The notes beneath the pieces are model-generated. The model worked only from the letters and a program-made list of their open reading frames with translations, was not told the origin of the DNA and made no database searches. DNA of 64,000 bases from Forficula auricularia (lineage: Eukaryota > Arthropoda > Insecta > Dermaptera > Forficulidae). The DNA is taken from the NCBI GenBank assembly GCA_024734495.1, contig JALMQS010000132.1, positions 1,806,789 to 1,870,788 on the forward strand. Direction: 5' to 3'. The translations under genes and the position numbers were made by a program. Below, in pieces: positions 1 through 11,795 of this stretch (its first letter is position 1; the number at the start of each line of letters is the position of its first letter).

Positions 1-243
1 TTGTTCAAACCTTCATGATAGACAAGGTAAACATTTAAATACAATTTTTTAAATCTTTTGGATTATTTAATGATTTCAAAAATAAAAAAAACTCATATCT
101 ACATAATTCATTCATATTCTTCCTTACAGTATTAACTATCTTTTTTGATTAACAAATATTAATAGTATTAGTGTATTTTATCTGCGGCTCGACATTTTTT
201 TTTCAAATGTGGCCCGAGAAAGCCAAAAGGTTGGACACCCCTG
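1..243 (-). mobile_element. hAT-like element end, copy A (truncated by window edge)
   Basis: Read on the minus strand from 243, this begins CAGGGGTGTCCAACC, a typical hAT-type terminal motif. The body matches 14366-14618 nearly throughout: shared 'catgatagacaaggtaaaca', 'attaactatctttttt' and 'tctgcggc' blocks and the same terminal motif. No transposase is visible. The other end lies outside the window, so completeness and target duplication cannot be judged. Plus-strand reading frames here are not conserved with the other copy and are not genes. Confidence 0.6.
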
Positions 244-1639
244 ACTTAGAGTGTTATTATTTTCATAATTCTTTTAACTACTTTTTGGAACCGGTCAGTA
301 AGGTAGGGCTATACTCCTCCGGAGATCGTACTCGATCTCAAGATCATTCAAATTATAAATACTAAATATTTTAAGGAAAAATTTCAGATAAATTGTTAAT
401 AAATATGGGACTAAAAAACTCTATTTCTGCCGTATTCTATTTCTTAAATAAATATGTTAAAGTAAATTATATCCAACTAATTTAAATGATTAATTACACC
501 TAAATAGCTAATTGGTAGTATTAGAATTTAAATTTACTAATAAATAATCAGACTAAATCGAATTTATTTAAAAAGTGATTTAGCTCTTTTACCCTATTCA
601 TAGAATATGGCAATCAACTATCAAGTAATTGAATTATCCTCATTTGGAAAAAATATTTGAATTTAACATGTTCACATGATGTGGAAGAGTTTTAATGATT
701 AAAAAATAAAAAAAATAAACTGATATCTAATAATTTAAATTACTTTTTAATTTTGATAATTGAAATCAATGTTTCAAATGGGATAACGAAAATTAACACC
801 CATCACCAATACAAATAGCTTTCATTCTTTTATAAGTATTTACGGGCGTAAGCGTAAATACTATCGAATAAAAAGTAATATGTTAATGGAATGAAAATAG
901 ATCTCTAGTGAATAATATATTGAAATTAAAAAAAAATCAAATAATATGTTAACTTTCAATGAAAAAATATGTTTTAATTAAGAACCAAATGAAAGCGGAA
1001 AATATTTAATAATACTAAATCAAAATTCTACATAAAATCTGGCATTTTATCATGTATCAATGGTTTGAATAGAAACGCTTGATAAAAATTATATTGAATT
1101 AATATCTTGTAATCAAAAGTTATGGATTTGAATAAAACGGTGAAAGGGCATTAAATAACAGTAAGGATAATTAATTTTAAATTTGACAGTTTTGTATTTT
1201 AATAGAGTAATATCTATTTCTCAGCTGGATGTGCAAAGAAGTGAAATAAAAGAAGCCTTGAAATTATTTTTTATGGAGAGTCACTACTATAATTAATACA
1301 ATTGTTAATTCACAATCATCGATTTCATAACACTTGATCGATCCCTAATGATTTATGATAGATAATAAAAATAACTATTCTAAAATATGATGCGCTTTGT
1401 TCAGATCGTGACTAATATGGAATGTCGAAATAAAGAATAGAAATATATAATTTTTTTTTTTAATGGCTTTTATTTCAAATTGCACTAAAAAGTATAGATA
1501 AAATATTTCTTCATTAGCTGAAAAATTTCCATTCTTACATGAATAAAAATTAAAGCAAGCCCGACTCAATGTAATCCTAATTAAGTTTTGAGAAGCCCAT
1601 TTTTTCTAAAAATTGTTGTGAATATCGTCGTCGTTTTGA
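244..1639. other. AT-rich intergenic or intronic DNA, nothing recognised
   Basis: Very AT-rich, with many stops in all frames. I see no splice-flanked open segment, RNA gene or clear repeat. Confidence 0.5.
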
Positions 1640-2457
1640 AGTTTGATATATGATAGTTCATCAACCACAACTTTAAGACTACGATCTGAGGGAAAACTCT
1701 CGAACCATTTGCTAAAGTTTGGCAAGAATATTTTTATGCCAAACTTGGTCAAAAGCCTTTGAAATGTCCAGATCTACCGCGAGAGTCTCTTTTCCGGTCT
1801 CTAGAGTTCGAGCTATGGGTTATATATATTTTAATTCTTTATTTGGCCACCAGAAGAGGGCCTCCTCTTACAGACATAGCTAGTTATAGTTTGGTTACAA
1901 TATATAAGTGGCATTTTTACAAGTTATCTACAATAAATCATACTGTACATTGTTGTTAAGATATCACATATGAACCGGTACTATCGAAATAGATATTGCC
2001 TTTAGTGAATTATTTTGTTGGATTCTATAAATGGAGGACATGTTGGTTGATTACATTTTTATAAAGAGATCGGAGGCCATAGGTCTGTAATTAATAATTT
2101 GAAAGAGCAAGCCCGACGAGAGCGCGGTGGGGGGGGGGCAGAGGGGTAAAACTAAAATCTATTACTTATAAATAGATAAATTAGGTAACAAAGCATATTA
2201 TGTTACTGATTTATTTATTTATTTGTTAAATAATAAAATAGTTTACAAATTGAAAAAGTAGTACTTTTATTTGTCCTAGCACTGAGAGGCCCATTGGTTT
2301 GATTTTGCCCAAGAGCTCTCCATGGGCCTGTGAGAGAGGTCACTTTTTTAGGAATAGGTGTAATTCTGGCAATTTTCCAGTTTTTGGAGAATATGTCCGA
2401 ATCATAGGAGAGCTGAAATAATTTATTATAGAAAGTATTTAAGCTAGTAGATGGCAC
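1640..2457 (-). pseudogene. Jockey/CR1-type LINE reverse transcriptase relic, interrupted
   Basis: Reading on the minus strand, RT segments appear in family order. A segment ending WKIARITPIPKK lies at 2340-2457. NYRPMAS, the conserved NYRPI motif, lies near 2060-2105. ETLAVDLDISKAFDQVWHK lies at about 1730-1795, where LDISKAFD is RT block A with its catalytic aspartate. WFESFPSDRSLKVVVD lies at about 1650-1713. A frameshift separates the last two, and stops occur elsewhere. The stretch between the first two is replaced by unrelated sequence with a LINE-like tail, annotated separately. This is a dead non-LTR retrotransposon copy of the kind whose enzyme copies RNA at a nicked target site. The family assignment is by motif only. 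Confidence 0.8.
2130..2340 (-). mobile_element. LINE 3' end nested in the LINE relic
   Basis: This segment separates PIPKK from NYRPM of the surrounding RT, which are normally a few residues apart, so it looks inserted. On the minus strand it reads as a 3' untranslated end: two GGCCCATGG/GGGCCTC-type blocks, an AATAAA-like stretch, and an (AAAT)n tail at about 2213-2230. No target duplication was confirmed. Confidence 0.45.
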
Positions 2458-3179
2458 ATTTTTTATAAGGATTGTTAGGATTGTCTTTATTAATTTTTGT
2501 TCATTATTCTCTTATTCTATTTAATTTTATATTTAATTTCATAGCATTCCATCTCCTGTTCAAGAATTTCTCAAAATAAATAAATAAATAAATAAATAAT
2601 AATGATTTTTAAAATTCTTTAAATACTGTAGCGAAACTGAATTGAATTAATTTTTGAATAATTATAAAATTTATTATATTTTGAAATGAAATCTATATGT
2701 TTCAATTAAAACAAACTATAAACGAGAACCTGAATACTGGGATTAAATTGAATTGTATTTATTTAAGAATGCATATAATTGTTTAGTCTTTTTGATCTGT
2801 ACAAATAAATCCATTGTATTTTATAATACACGGTATTTATTTTATATATTTTATAATCAATTTATAGAATGTATCTTATTGAACAATAAACTGCCGATTA
2901 ATTAAATTTAGCTCAATATTGTGACAAAGGGGAGCGGGCGAGAGATTAGAAAAACGCAATGCACAATGCGTTGAGTTTGAGAGGGCCAATGATTGGGATT
3001 ATTTTACTCTTAACTGTATGGTAATATAATTGTTAATTCTAGTTCAATAAAATTCACGTATAATGTACCTACTGATTTGGAAGAGGAGGTGTTCGATAAT
3101 GCCGAAAGTTCGTTATAAAGTAAAGTAATTTTCCCGAATGCCCATGTTAAAAAATTAACAAATATGTTAATTTACCTGT
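2458..3179. other. AT-rich DNA with an (AAAT)n microsatellite
   Basis: No gene signal. An (AAAT)n run lies at about 2575-2600. A 'gtgacaaaggggag' patch near 2920 resembles a degenerate insect interspersed repeat. Confidence 0.4.
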
Positions 3180-3184
3180 TTTTA

Positions 3185-3300
3185 TATATAGTACCTGGAG
3201 GCCCCGAGCGATGCTCGGTAACCCCTGATCCCCCCACCCCCTCCCGAAACCATGCACCTCGCCCCAACATTGCACCCCCAATCCGGGACGTGCGACAGAA
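3185..3300. other. GC-rich patch of unknown nature
   Basis: A C-rich 115-base island in AT-rich surroundings. It contains a small palindrome (CGAGCGATGCTCG) at its left side. A short minus-strand frame crosses it, but there are no splice signals or recognisable domain. It may be a repeat relic. Confidence 0.3.
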
Positions 3301-3647
3301 GTGATAACTTTCACCAACCAAGTATTTTTGTAAGAAGACAATTGCTAGGATAATTGCCCGGAGAAAAGGGAATTGAATATTTAATTTTAATTAGAAGAGT
3401 GGGGGGGGGGAGTAAAGCAATAATTATTAATATATTTAATGTTTCTGGATTTAAAATTAATTGTTTTCTTTCTTTCAGCTTAATTCAATTATACATATTT
3501 CAAATTTGCCGCGCCGCAATTATCTAATAAATTCTATTTATTAAATACATAGCTATATATAATTTATAAATTATTTCCACACTTATAATAAAGTCTAATT
3601 CAAAAATATTCATTTTAGTAAAAGTAAAAAGCAAGGGTTTTTAAAAT

Positions 3648-3960
3648 AGTTCTTTGGTCCAATGGTAGAGTGACTGCCTCAGATGCAAGAGGTCTCAGGT
3701 TCTAATACGACATCCGCCGAATCATTTTTTTTATTGAGATTTTCATCTATCAATAATTACTTTAATTAAGAAAAAATCAATTAAGATGAATTTTGATGGG
3801 GTCCAGACCTAGCCAGATCGTTTTTTCATCGTCAAAACTTGTTAATAGATTGTGTTTCATCAAAATCGGTAGGGCCGTTTTCAAAATAGAACCAAGATAC
3901 AAATATATAAACAAATAAATAAATATATATATATAAATAAATAAATAAATATACAATTTT
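3648..3960 (+). mobile_element. tRNA-derived SINE with RTE-like tail (degenerate)
   Basis: The head at about 3648-3722 resembles a tRNA. It has an A box (TTGGTCCAATGGTAGAG), an anticodon-arm-like CCTC...GAGG, and a degraded B box (GGTTCTAATAC). The 3' part contains 'tttcatcaaaatcggt' followed by 'gggccgtttt', the usual closing motif of RTE-type LINE and SINE tails, and then an (AAAT/AT)n tail to about 3960. The head and tail are about 190 bases apart, as expected for one SINE. It would have been moved by a partner LINE. Both promoter boxes have decayed. Confidence 0.5.
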
Positions 3961-3964
3961 TGCT

Positions 3965-4950
3965 CGTTTAATAAGAGTAGATAATATACCTATATTAATA
4001 GATTATTTTATGTTAAATATGTATGACTGCGGTCACCTAAGTTTTGAGACATTAATAAACAAGTAATAGATCTTAAATATAAATTTTTTCGAAAATACAC
4101 TTTGATTATATTTAACTAAGAGTCGAACAATGTTTACAAAGTTATATTACAGCATATTAATTTTCACATTTACCATAAAGGGCCTAACCCAGGGTTCCAT
4201 GTATTTTTTCTCCGTCTAACATTCAATAATTCTAATTCTAAAATTTTGTCCATTAAATCTGAAGTACGTTAAAACGAGGGCTTACTGTAATCTGGGGGCA
4301 CGGTATTGCTCTTGACCAAGTTCTTTCGATTCGAGCGGACATGCCTTGCCCGACTAACTTTCACAGAAAGTATCTCGAGCTATTTTGACGCCTCTGTAAC
4401 TTCACAATAGAAATCTGTACATGGCTGAAGTTTTTTTCTCAATTCTAGTTCATAAGCTTAACTAAATTGCGAAATTTCATATTTCTAGTTCATATTTCTA
4501 CCGTCCAAATTAGAAGAAGACCAAGATAGGATTTTTCGTCACTTTCTGACTTCAACTGATCCTAGAATGCTCAAATTTGCCATAGTGGTAGAGTTTGTAA
4601 ATGGAAAAATCGATAAACTTAAACTTGGCATTATTTATATAGTAATGTTTTTTTTTGGGATTATATAGAGACATAATATGTTGGTCACTTCAAGCAGGTA
4701 TTAATATAATTTTTTATTTATTCAATTCTGATTTAGCTGATTTCGGGGGTATATCAATTTCATAAATTCTGAAATTGTTTGGTTTACAATTTATCATCAG
4801 TTAAAGAATGAAAACAGCTTATCTAAAGAAACGTCCTTTGATCAGAAATTCTGCAAAAAGAAACAATAGTCAATCAATTTCGACTAAAAGTATTTTGAAA
4901 ATTGTTTCACTTTTTTTAAATTAAAAAAAAAAATAAAGTTATTTGCTTAT
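3965..4950. repeat. AT-rich DNA with a dispersed-repeat fragment at ~4270-4420
   Basis: The segment ending 'gacgcctctgtaac' near 4400 recurs in reverse orientation near 62520 ('acagaggcgtcgaaat'), so part of this stretch belongs to a dispersed repeat. Nothing else is recognised. Confidence 0.35.
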
Positions 4951-4956
4951 TGTGTC

Positions 4957-4995
4957 AAGGAAATTAATGAGGGTATCCTCTGCTTGATATAAATA
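4957..4995 (+). repeat. Penelope-type leader motif, solo copy
   Basis: The motif 'tatcctctgcttgat' plus flanks recurs at about 7690 (plus), 33445 (plus) and 33890 (minus, diverged). In those places it sits at the outer end of a hammerhead-bearing fold-back. Here no ribozyme core follows, so this is probably a truncated copy. Confidence 0.4.
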
Positions 4996-5766
4996 AGCAT
5001 ACATCCTTCATCATCAGTCTTTGTTATAAATATTATATTTGTTTTCTGTGCATAAGTATCTAGGCATGAAATGTTTGATTCACATTTTAAAATACAAACC
5101 GAGACTACTCTAGGCTCTAGCTTTTTATTGCTTCTCCTTAACCTCAATGAAAACAGACAGTGACTAATCGTTTTCCTATAATTCTTTTGTTTATTTCTAT
5201 CTATGTAGTAGACGACACCCTCATTGATTTCTTCTTGAAAATCGACAATTCTGCTATTCTAGATAAAAAATCTTTTCAAACAATTTAGATAAAATTAAGA
5301 ATTTGAAAGCACAATTCAAAATTATTATAACTCTATTGTCTACTGTTCAATTTTTTTTTCCTATTTTATTTATTCTGTGTTCTATAAAATTGCATTTTCT
5401 TCACGAGAATCTGTTTGATTCAAGTTACGTTTCAAATTAGTTGAAAGTCGTTTGTGGCAGATTACTCGTTGGTTAAAGTGAAATCCCGAAATATGATTAA
5501 AAATTCACAAATCAATAATGATGATTGTGATGTAGTTTGTAATATTTTATTTTTTTCAAAATACTACTTCGTACTGCTACATGACAATCTGTTTTAAATG
5601 ATGTTTCAATTGATTAATGAAAGTCGCTTTTAGTAGTGAATCTTGATGGATTAATTAAAATAAGATTGGAGTAATTTTTGGAGACGGTCTGATAAGTGAA
5701 TTAAGTGGATATCGATGAGGCAATCCAAAAAAAGAAGAAGATAATTTACACTATCTTTTTATTCAT

Positions 5767-5810
5767 AAAACCGACGTTTCGGAGGCTATTCCCTCCTTCT
5801 TCAGGGTTTT
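5767..5810 (-). ncRNA. Hammerhead ribozyme, Penelope type (left arm of FB1)
   Basis: On the minus strand the order is AAAACC (stem I), CTGAAGA (core), GGAGG-loop-CCTCC (5-bp stem II), GAAA, a minimal AC/GT stem III, the cleavage triplet GTC, and GGTTTT closing stem I with six pairs. All core residues of a minimal hammerhead are present. Predicted self-cleavage is after the C of GTC. The 2-bp stem III with no loop implies activity mainly as a dimer. Penelope-like retroelements are known to encode such ribozymes in their terminal repeats. Activity here is inferred from sequence only. Confidence 0.75.
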
Positions 5811-6021
5811 GAAAAGTCAGTGAAGGAAATCCAATGCGACATTCCCCTCTGTCTCCTCTTTCAGTGGCAGTAATAATAATATAATGTATTTCATTCTCAG
5901 CAGAATTATAATGTAGTACTACATTATAATTCTGCTGAAAATGAAATACAATATATTATTGTTACTGCCACTGAAAGTGGAGACAGAGAATGTCGCATTG
6001 GATTTCCTTCACTGACTTTTC

Positions 6022-6065
6022 AAAACCCTGAAGAAGGAGGGAATAGTCTCCGAAACGTCGGTTTT
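6022..6065 (+). ncRNA. Hammerhead ribozyme, Penelope type (right arm of FB1)
   Basis: Mirror copy of the motif at 5767-5810: AAAACC, CTGAAGA, GGAG...CTCC stem II (one pair weaker), GAAAC, GTC, GGTTTT. The core is intact. The two copies point away from the palindrome centre, so transcripts of either strand would contain one sense ribozyme. Confidence 0.75.
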
Positions 6066-6553
6066 ATGAATAAAAAGATGGTGTAAATTATCTTCTTCTT
6101 TTTTTGGACTACCTCATCGATATCCACTTAATTAATTAAAATATCAGGAATAAATGAAAATGAAAATTCATTTATAATACTCTTTCCAAAACATTATTTA
6201 GATCTAGTGAGTAGTTTTTTTATTTTAAAATTATAGTCATTTTTTGATTAAAATAACATTTTTTTCCATATTATAATAAATGGTAAAGTTAGAATTGAAC
6301 ATATCTGAAAAGTGTCGTTATTTTAATATTTTACCTGTCTTTTCCATTCTAACAAAACCAATATAAATTTATATTTTATTATCGTTTTTAAATCAAATGC
6401 TTGTCATCCATTTATAACCATTAATCAGTTCGATATAGCTATATTTTAAAAAATGAGATTCTCCTCTCAGCGAAATGTTTCTAATTGTAGGAATATTGTC
6501 AAAAGAAAAGAAAAGTATATAATCGCTGCCCTTATAAGAGTAGTAGCACTTAC

Positions 6554-6676
6554 GACAATCTTTCTCGTCGACCCTAAAACCAAAATAGCAGTCGGGAACC
6601 CCGTCACAGCGATGTTGCATACTTATACATCGCTTCTCGTAAAAACACAAGAATTGACCAATGGGGCAGTTATTGT
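6554..6676 (-). CDS. Exon encoding a divergent LDL-receptor class A domain
   Basis: The minus-strand exon is bounded by an acceptor (ccacatcag, 6677-6678) and a strong donor (GTAAGT, at 6553 and below). It is 123 bases, phase 1 at both ends. It encodes one LDLa domain with six cysteines, starting NNCPIGQFLC and continuing CISMQHRC, CDGVPDC. LDLa repeats are about 40-residue calcium-binding extracellular modules of lipoprotein receptors and many secreted or membrane proteins. The usual acidic C-terminal box (DGSDE) reads FGFRVDEKD, so calcium binding may be weakened. The upstream exon at 25327-25461 ends with one base that joins this exon in frame. The polypyrimidine tract is poor. Confidence 0.7.
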
Positions 6677-7730
6677 CTGATGTGGCCAACAGGTGGGTGC
6701 GAGTGTGTGTGTTCGATTAGTGAGTGCGGGTGCGACATCCAGAGAAACAGAGAAAATGCAAATTAGTTCCTTCATGGTGCATTCTAAGCGAACAGAATAC
6801 AGGCAAAGTGAAAGACAGTGAAAATTCATGTGGGTGAGGGTGAAGTGGTGAAAAGGGGCAGGAATCCACTCTCAGTTTCAAGTAACAATCTACCAGGAGA
6901 TTAACTTGAGGGTCCAGATGAAACCAGAGGTCGAAAAGTCACAATCGAGCATTTAATTAAACTTCTTAAAATTTTTATTTTTATTATTATTATTATTTTT
7001 TTTAAATTGGTACTAAATGTTTTACATAAAAATTATTATTACTTATTAGCGAAACAATAAAAATAAAAATCACATTTTTTTAAATATTATTAAGAACAGG
7101 GACGCAGAGATCTTATCCCGCGCCACACCATATTAAATACATATCCTGATAACATGCTCAATCTTGATGTCTTATTCTGGTCTTGTTGCCTTTAAGATGT
7201 TTATAAGTTATCTTGGTGAATATTAGACATCCTTTACAATGAGTGTGGTATTAGGGTATTTGTTAAAACCACTCTTTTGATTTTATTTTTTTTTTTTTTT
7301 TTTTTTTAAATGATTTTTGTTGATTAAGGACATCGGATGGGCATAAGTATTTATGGATTTAAAATCGCGTTAAATTAAAAAAAAAAAAAGTATATCTAAT
7401 CGATGTTTAAAATATGATAGCATCATCATCTAGTGTGATTGAAATTAATTTTTGTAAAGTATTTCTTTCTTATTAATTACTTACAACCAGACAAATATTT
7501 ATTGAAATCAAAAGGTTCTTAAATTTTTATAATTTTTTATTTCCAAGATATTGACAAAAAAGCTGGGAATTTTCGCGGTAGATTTTAGAAGTTTGTTTAT
7601 CGTTGAAAACAGGTTAAAAATCAAATATTATTTGTTGAAAAATCATTTAGATATAGATAATAATGTCAGTTATAAAGAGAAATCAATGTGGTTATCCTCT
7701 GCATGATGCAAATAAACATAATATGCTTTT

Positions 7731-8457
7731 ATTTAAAAATTCCATTGATAAAGGAAGAAAATCCGCCGAAACGTTTGGAGTTAAAATAAACGATTTTGAT
7801 TATTGTTTTTTAAAAGATTTGTATTTATTTTAATTATAAAACAATAAAAAAAAATCTTTTCTATTTTATATACATATTTATATTTGGTATATATGTTGCA
7901 GTAAAAACCCCTTTTTAGTAAGAACAGGTTCTTACTAGTTAAAACCCATTTCACTGAATACCTTTGTGGCAATTAGAATTTACTGATGCTGGTTGAGTTT
8001 GATCCAAAGGTCTAGAATCTTAATTTTTGACCTTTTCAAAATTTTTTTAAACGAAAATGTCAAAAATTTCCTTAAAAGTAAAGTTGTAGAGGATGTAATT
8101 TTTGACATTTTCGTTTAAAAATTTTTGAAAATAAAAACCCAAAATGCGGTGGAAAGTCAAAAATGAAGATTCTAGACCCTTGGACCAAACTCAACCAACA
8201 TGAATAAATTTAAGTGCCACAAAGGTATTCAGTGAAACGCGTTTTAACCAGTAAGAACCCTTTCTTACTAAAAAAAAGGGTTTTTACTACAACATATACA
8301 CCAAATATAATTATGTATATGAAATAAAAAATTATTTTTTTATTGTTTTATAATTAAAATAAATACAAATCTTAAAAAAAAACAATAATCAAAATCGTTT
8401 ATTTTATCTCCAAACGCCTCGGCGGAATTTCTTGCTTTATCAATGGAATTTTTAAAT
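7731..8457. mobile_element. Fold-back element FB2 with decayed hammerhead cores
   Basis: Arms 7731-8080 and 8095-8457 are reverse complements over about 350 bases, with mismatches. A Penelope-type leader ('tatcctctgcatgatgcaaa', about 7695) lies just outside the left arm. The left arm at 7742-7780 reads TTGATAA...CCGCCGAAACGTTTGG, a hammerhead with core substitutions. The right-arm copy has also lost GAAAC (GAGGC). It looks older than FB1. The short frames inside are not genes. Confidence 0.65.
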
Positions 8458-11400
8458 GGTTACAGATGATGCTATTAACTATAAATTTTTTTATCTATAT
8501 AGTTATTGAAACCACGAAGATTTTATCTTGAATGTTTATTTATTTAATTATTGATATAACTAAAAAATGTAATTTTTAATAAAAAATTTTAATTAATAAT
8601 TTAATCCAATAAATTTGAAATAGTTTACTGAAATTCGAATACATATAGAAACTTCTTATTTAAATTTTATATTTTAATCATTTTAATTTAGAATAGTTAA
8701 CATTAGATACAATTCGACCTCTGTTTCCTGGAAAATAAATGGAATATTTTCAGTCAAAATGTATGAGCTCTATGATACATAAATTCATATTTATCTAGGT
8801 TTAATCATATACCCAATATTTCATAATACTACCTACTTTGATATAGATATAGTCAGAATTTTATATTTTTACATTTAAATTTAAATTTTATCTATGTAGC
8901 ATTAGTATGCTAATAATTAAGGGCTGCCTGATACTTTTTAAAATGAAACATTTATGCCGATATGAAATAAAAAAACAAACAAATAACAAATAAAAAATAC
9001 AATACATTTGAAATGGTTCTGAATTTTTAAATAATATGAATTTTGATAGATTTTTCTAATATACTTGATTTTGTATATTTTTTTTTTAATATTTTAAATC
9101 AAAGTAATTAATAAAGTGGGTGGGAGATATTTGCTAATCAAACATATTTTCTGGGCATCATTGGGTAAATGGGGATCCATAGCCTGGAGCTATAACATCT
9201 AATTACTAACTTCAATATGATATAATAAATAAAAAACTGAATTACACCAAATTTTGAGAGTTCAATTTTATTAGAAATTCTTGAAATTTAATCAAACTTG
9301 AATTTGAGTTTAATTATTTATTTTCAAGTTTCAATATCTCTAGAGAAATCAATTTCAACATTTTGATATTGAAATAATCGTTTTTTCAATTATTGCTCGT
9401 TTATCGATTTGTCTAATGACATAGCCAAGTAAATGTACAAATATCTATAAAAGGAAAACAAATAAGCTATATTTAACACCCCTAGGTAAACATTTATCTT
9501 TAGAAGAAATGTTTATATAGATTTATATTAAATTAAACATCATTAATATACAAATTAATTCATTTAAAATCTTTTCAAGAGAAATTTTACAAAAGCAATG
9601 CAATCTTATCGAATTTAGTCAAATCTACTTTATTATTATAATTTTATTTTTTTTATTAAATTCTATTCAATCAATAGAACAATAAAGAAAAATATTTTGG
9701 CAAATTATACTACCTACTAGTATAAGGTTGGTATTGTAAAATTAAATTTGCCCCTCTGCGTTTATAATATAATTGAAATTGAGGTAAATTTATATATTTA
9801 AAAAATAACTTTAGTCAATGACTAACCAAAGAGGTAGGATGCCAGAAGCATCTTAATCAAAATTAGTCTTACTATAATATTTTTTCCTCAAACTGGGACA
9901 ATTTCGAGAGTTTATTCGAAATAAAAAAATGAGCAACTTTTATTTGATTTTATACAGAGAGAATTATATTCAGCAAAGTAGTTATGATTCAAAAAGTTAG
10001 TCTTTTTTTAAAGTGGTTAACAAAAAAATAATTGAGTAGTAATGATGTTTTAATTACTCTTAACTGAGCTAAACTATTAATATATATATCAGTAGAATGA
10101 ACTCAGGTTAAAAATTACTCTCCTCCTAGGCCCTTGTATTAAATCAGGCATGTGCTCATTGTGCTTTAGAATGTCTGAAACTCTGAGAAAAATATTTTTC
10201 AACTTTACTTTTCTTCTCTTTGTGTGTCTGAATTCCGATACCCATGATAGCCCAAGAACGGAAAGTCAATAAGTTCTTTTGTATCAATACATAGAAGGTA
10301 CTGATTAGATTTTGGAATATCTGGTTCAAAAGGAAGAAAATATTTTTTGAATAATGCTATTGAGATTTTAAGAGAATGTTATTGTATAGCCATAAATGAA
10401 CAATTTATATTTAAGTTTATTAGTAATTACTAGGGTTTACTAGAATTTAGTGATTTATAATTTACCGGCTTTTTCTTATAAAAATTAAAAAAAAAACTAA
10501 AAATAATTTATAACTATTGATAACTTTCTAATTTAGAGCTTAGAGAAGATTCAGATTGATGGAAACATTGAAATAAGCAATTAATAAATTTTCTTTAGAT
10601 AAAATCCAAAATTATTTATTTTTGTTTATATATATATATATAAATAAAATTAAAAAAAAATTTGAATCGACTATATCTATATTTGTAGTGTTTTCTATAT
10701 CTAGAATTTTTGAATAATTAAATTATAAGATCAATCTAATTTAAAATAATATTATTCTGACTAAATATTAGTTATCTCATAATTTTGACTGAAAATTGTT
10801 TAATTAATTTAATTCTCCTTGATGTAAAGAATAATCTTAGATCAATGCAGAAATAGAGAAATTTTCAGTTAAGGTTACCTTATATTTTTATGATGGCTAC
10901 ATCTTGGAGGCTCAGGCAAAAAGAGATGAGAAATCAATTCTCATATTTAAATAAACAATGGCTGTATGCGGTGTAATGAAAGAAAAGACAAGCTACAAGC
11001 AACATGTAGAAAGCACTGAGAAACAAACAAAGAACAAACCTAGAGTGAAGACAATTTCAGACAGAAGCCTCGGGGGGGTTCAAAAAGAGATCAATCGGAT
11101 GTAACAAATACGAAAGCATATCAAACAAGCTCCATTCGATTGACAATAAAAAGGATAATCATTTATTGATGCTATGATAACAAAAAAAAACTCCATCTAA
11201 TCGAAATGAAAAGATAAATAATGCATATTGGTATCAACAAAAGCCGATATCCATGCAGAAAGCATCTTCGACGTTATTTTATTAATTTCGAAAATGCTTC
11301 CAGTGAGTTCTTATCTGACAATGAACATGGATGCGATTTCAATCTATTTTCTATTAAAGTTTTATAAAAAATGTTAAAAAATTAATTTTCATTATTTCTA

Positions 11401-11719
11401 ACCCGTTTACAAAACCAAAATATATATTGTCGATCAAAATATTGAATCGGATTGGTTTTGGATTTCAATCTTCATCAAACTTTGATACATCGTTTTACAA
11501 TATATATTATAATCTATATTGAAATTGGAATTTAGGGTGAAAAATATTTCCATATGTAGCTGGGCTTAATGGAGAATTACAGGGATAATTCTATTTTTAT
11601 TAATTAATAAATTACATTGAAATAATAATACCTTTTTTAAGTAAAATCGAAAATATGAATCAACCCTAGACAGCTAGTTTAATTATTATGCATATATATA
11701 AAATCATTTATATTATATT
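8458..11719. other. AT-rich DNA, no gene seen
   Basis: Long AT-rich stretch with many stops in all frames. One fragment at about 10205-10330 ('gatacccatgatagcccaag' and flanks) belongs to a dispersed repeat also seen near 17280 and 54700. Nothing else is recognised. Confidence 0.4.
10205..10330 (+). repeat. Dispersed repeat, copy 1 (RTE-like 3' region?)
   Basis: Shares 'cgatacc.atgata...caagaac' and a following 'attagattttg' with 17280-17430 and, more weakly, 54699-54840. The TGTCTGTC lead-in of the third copy is common in 3' regions of RTE-type retrotransposons, but the assignment is tentative. Confidence 0.4.
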
Positions 11720-11795
11720 CAGTGGCATAGTTACATATTCAGCGCCCTGGAGCAATTAAAATCAGTGCGCTCCCTTATTTTATTCATTTAATCAT
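11720..11795 (+). mobile_element. Solo hAT-like terminus
   Basis: CAGTGGCATAGTTACAT followed by GCGCCCTGGAGC is the familiar opening of many hAT-type elements. No matching opposite end was found nearby, so it is a truncated relic. Confidence 0.45.

Larger units (their letters stand above)
5699..6133. mobile_element. Fold-back element FB1 with paired hammerhead ribozymes
   Basis: Two arms of about 216 bases (5699-5917 and 5918-6133) are near-perfect reverse complements. They meet at the palindrome 'atgtagtactacat' with no spacer. Scattered mismatches and small indels between the arms suggest an aged genomic structure. Each arm carries a full hammerhead core pointing outward (separate entries). 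No coding capacity. The architecture fits a non-autonomous Penelope-like element inserted as a snap-back copy. Confidence 0.8.

Noticed and set aside
3648..3722. Possible tRNA gene
   Set aside because: The B box is degraded and the anticodon loop is the wrong length; a retroelement tail follows.
6453..6680. Plus-strand 75-codon frame over the LDLa exon
   Set aside because: It is the antisense shadow of the minus-strand LDLa exon, which has splice sites and six correctly spaced cysteines.
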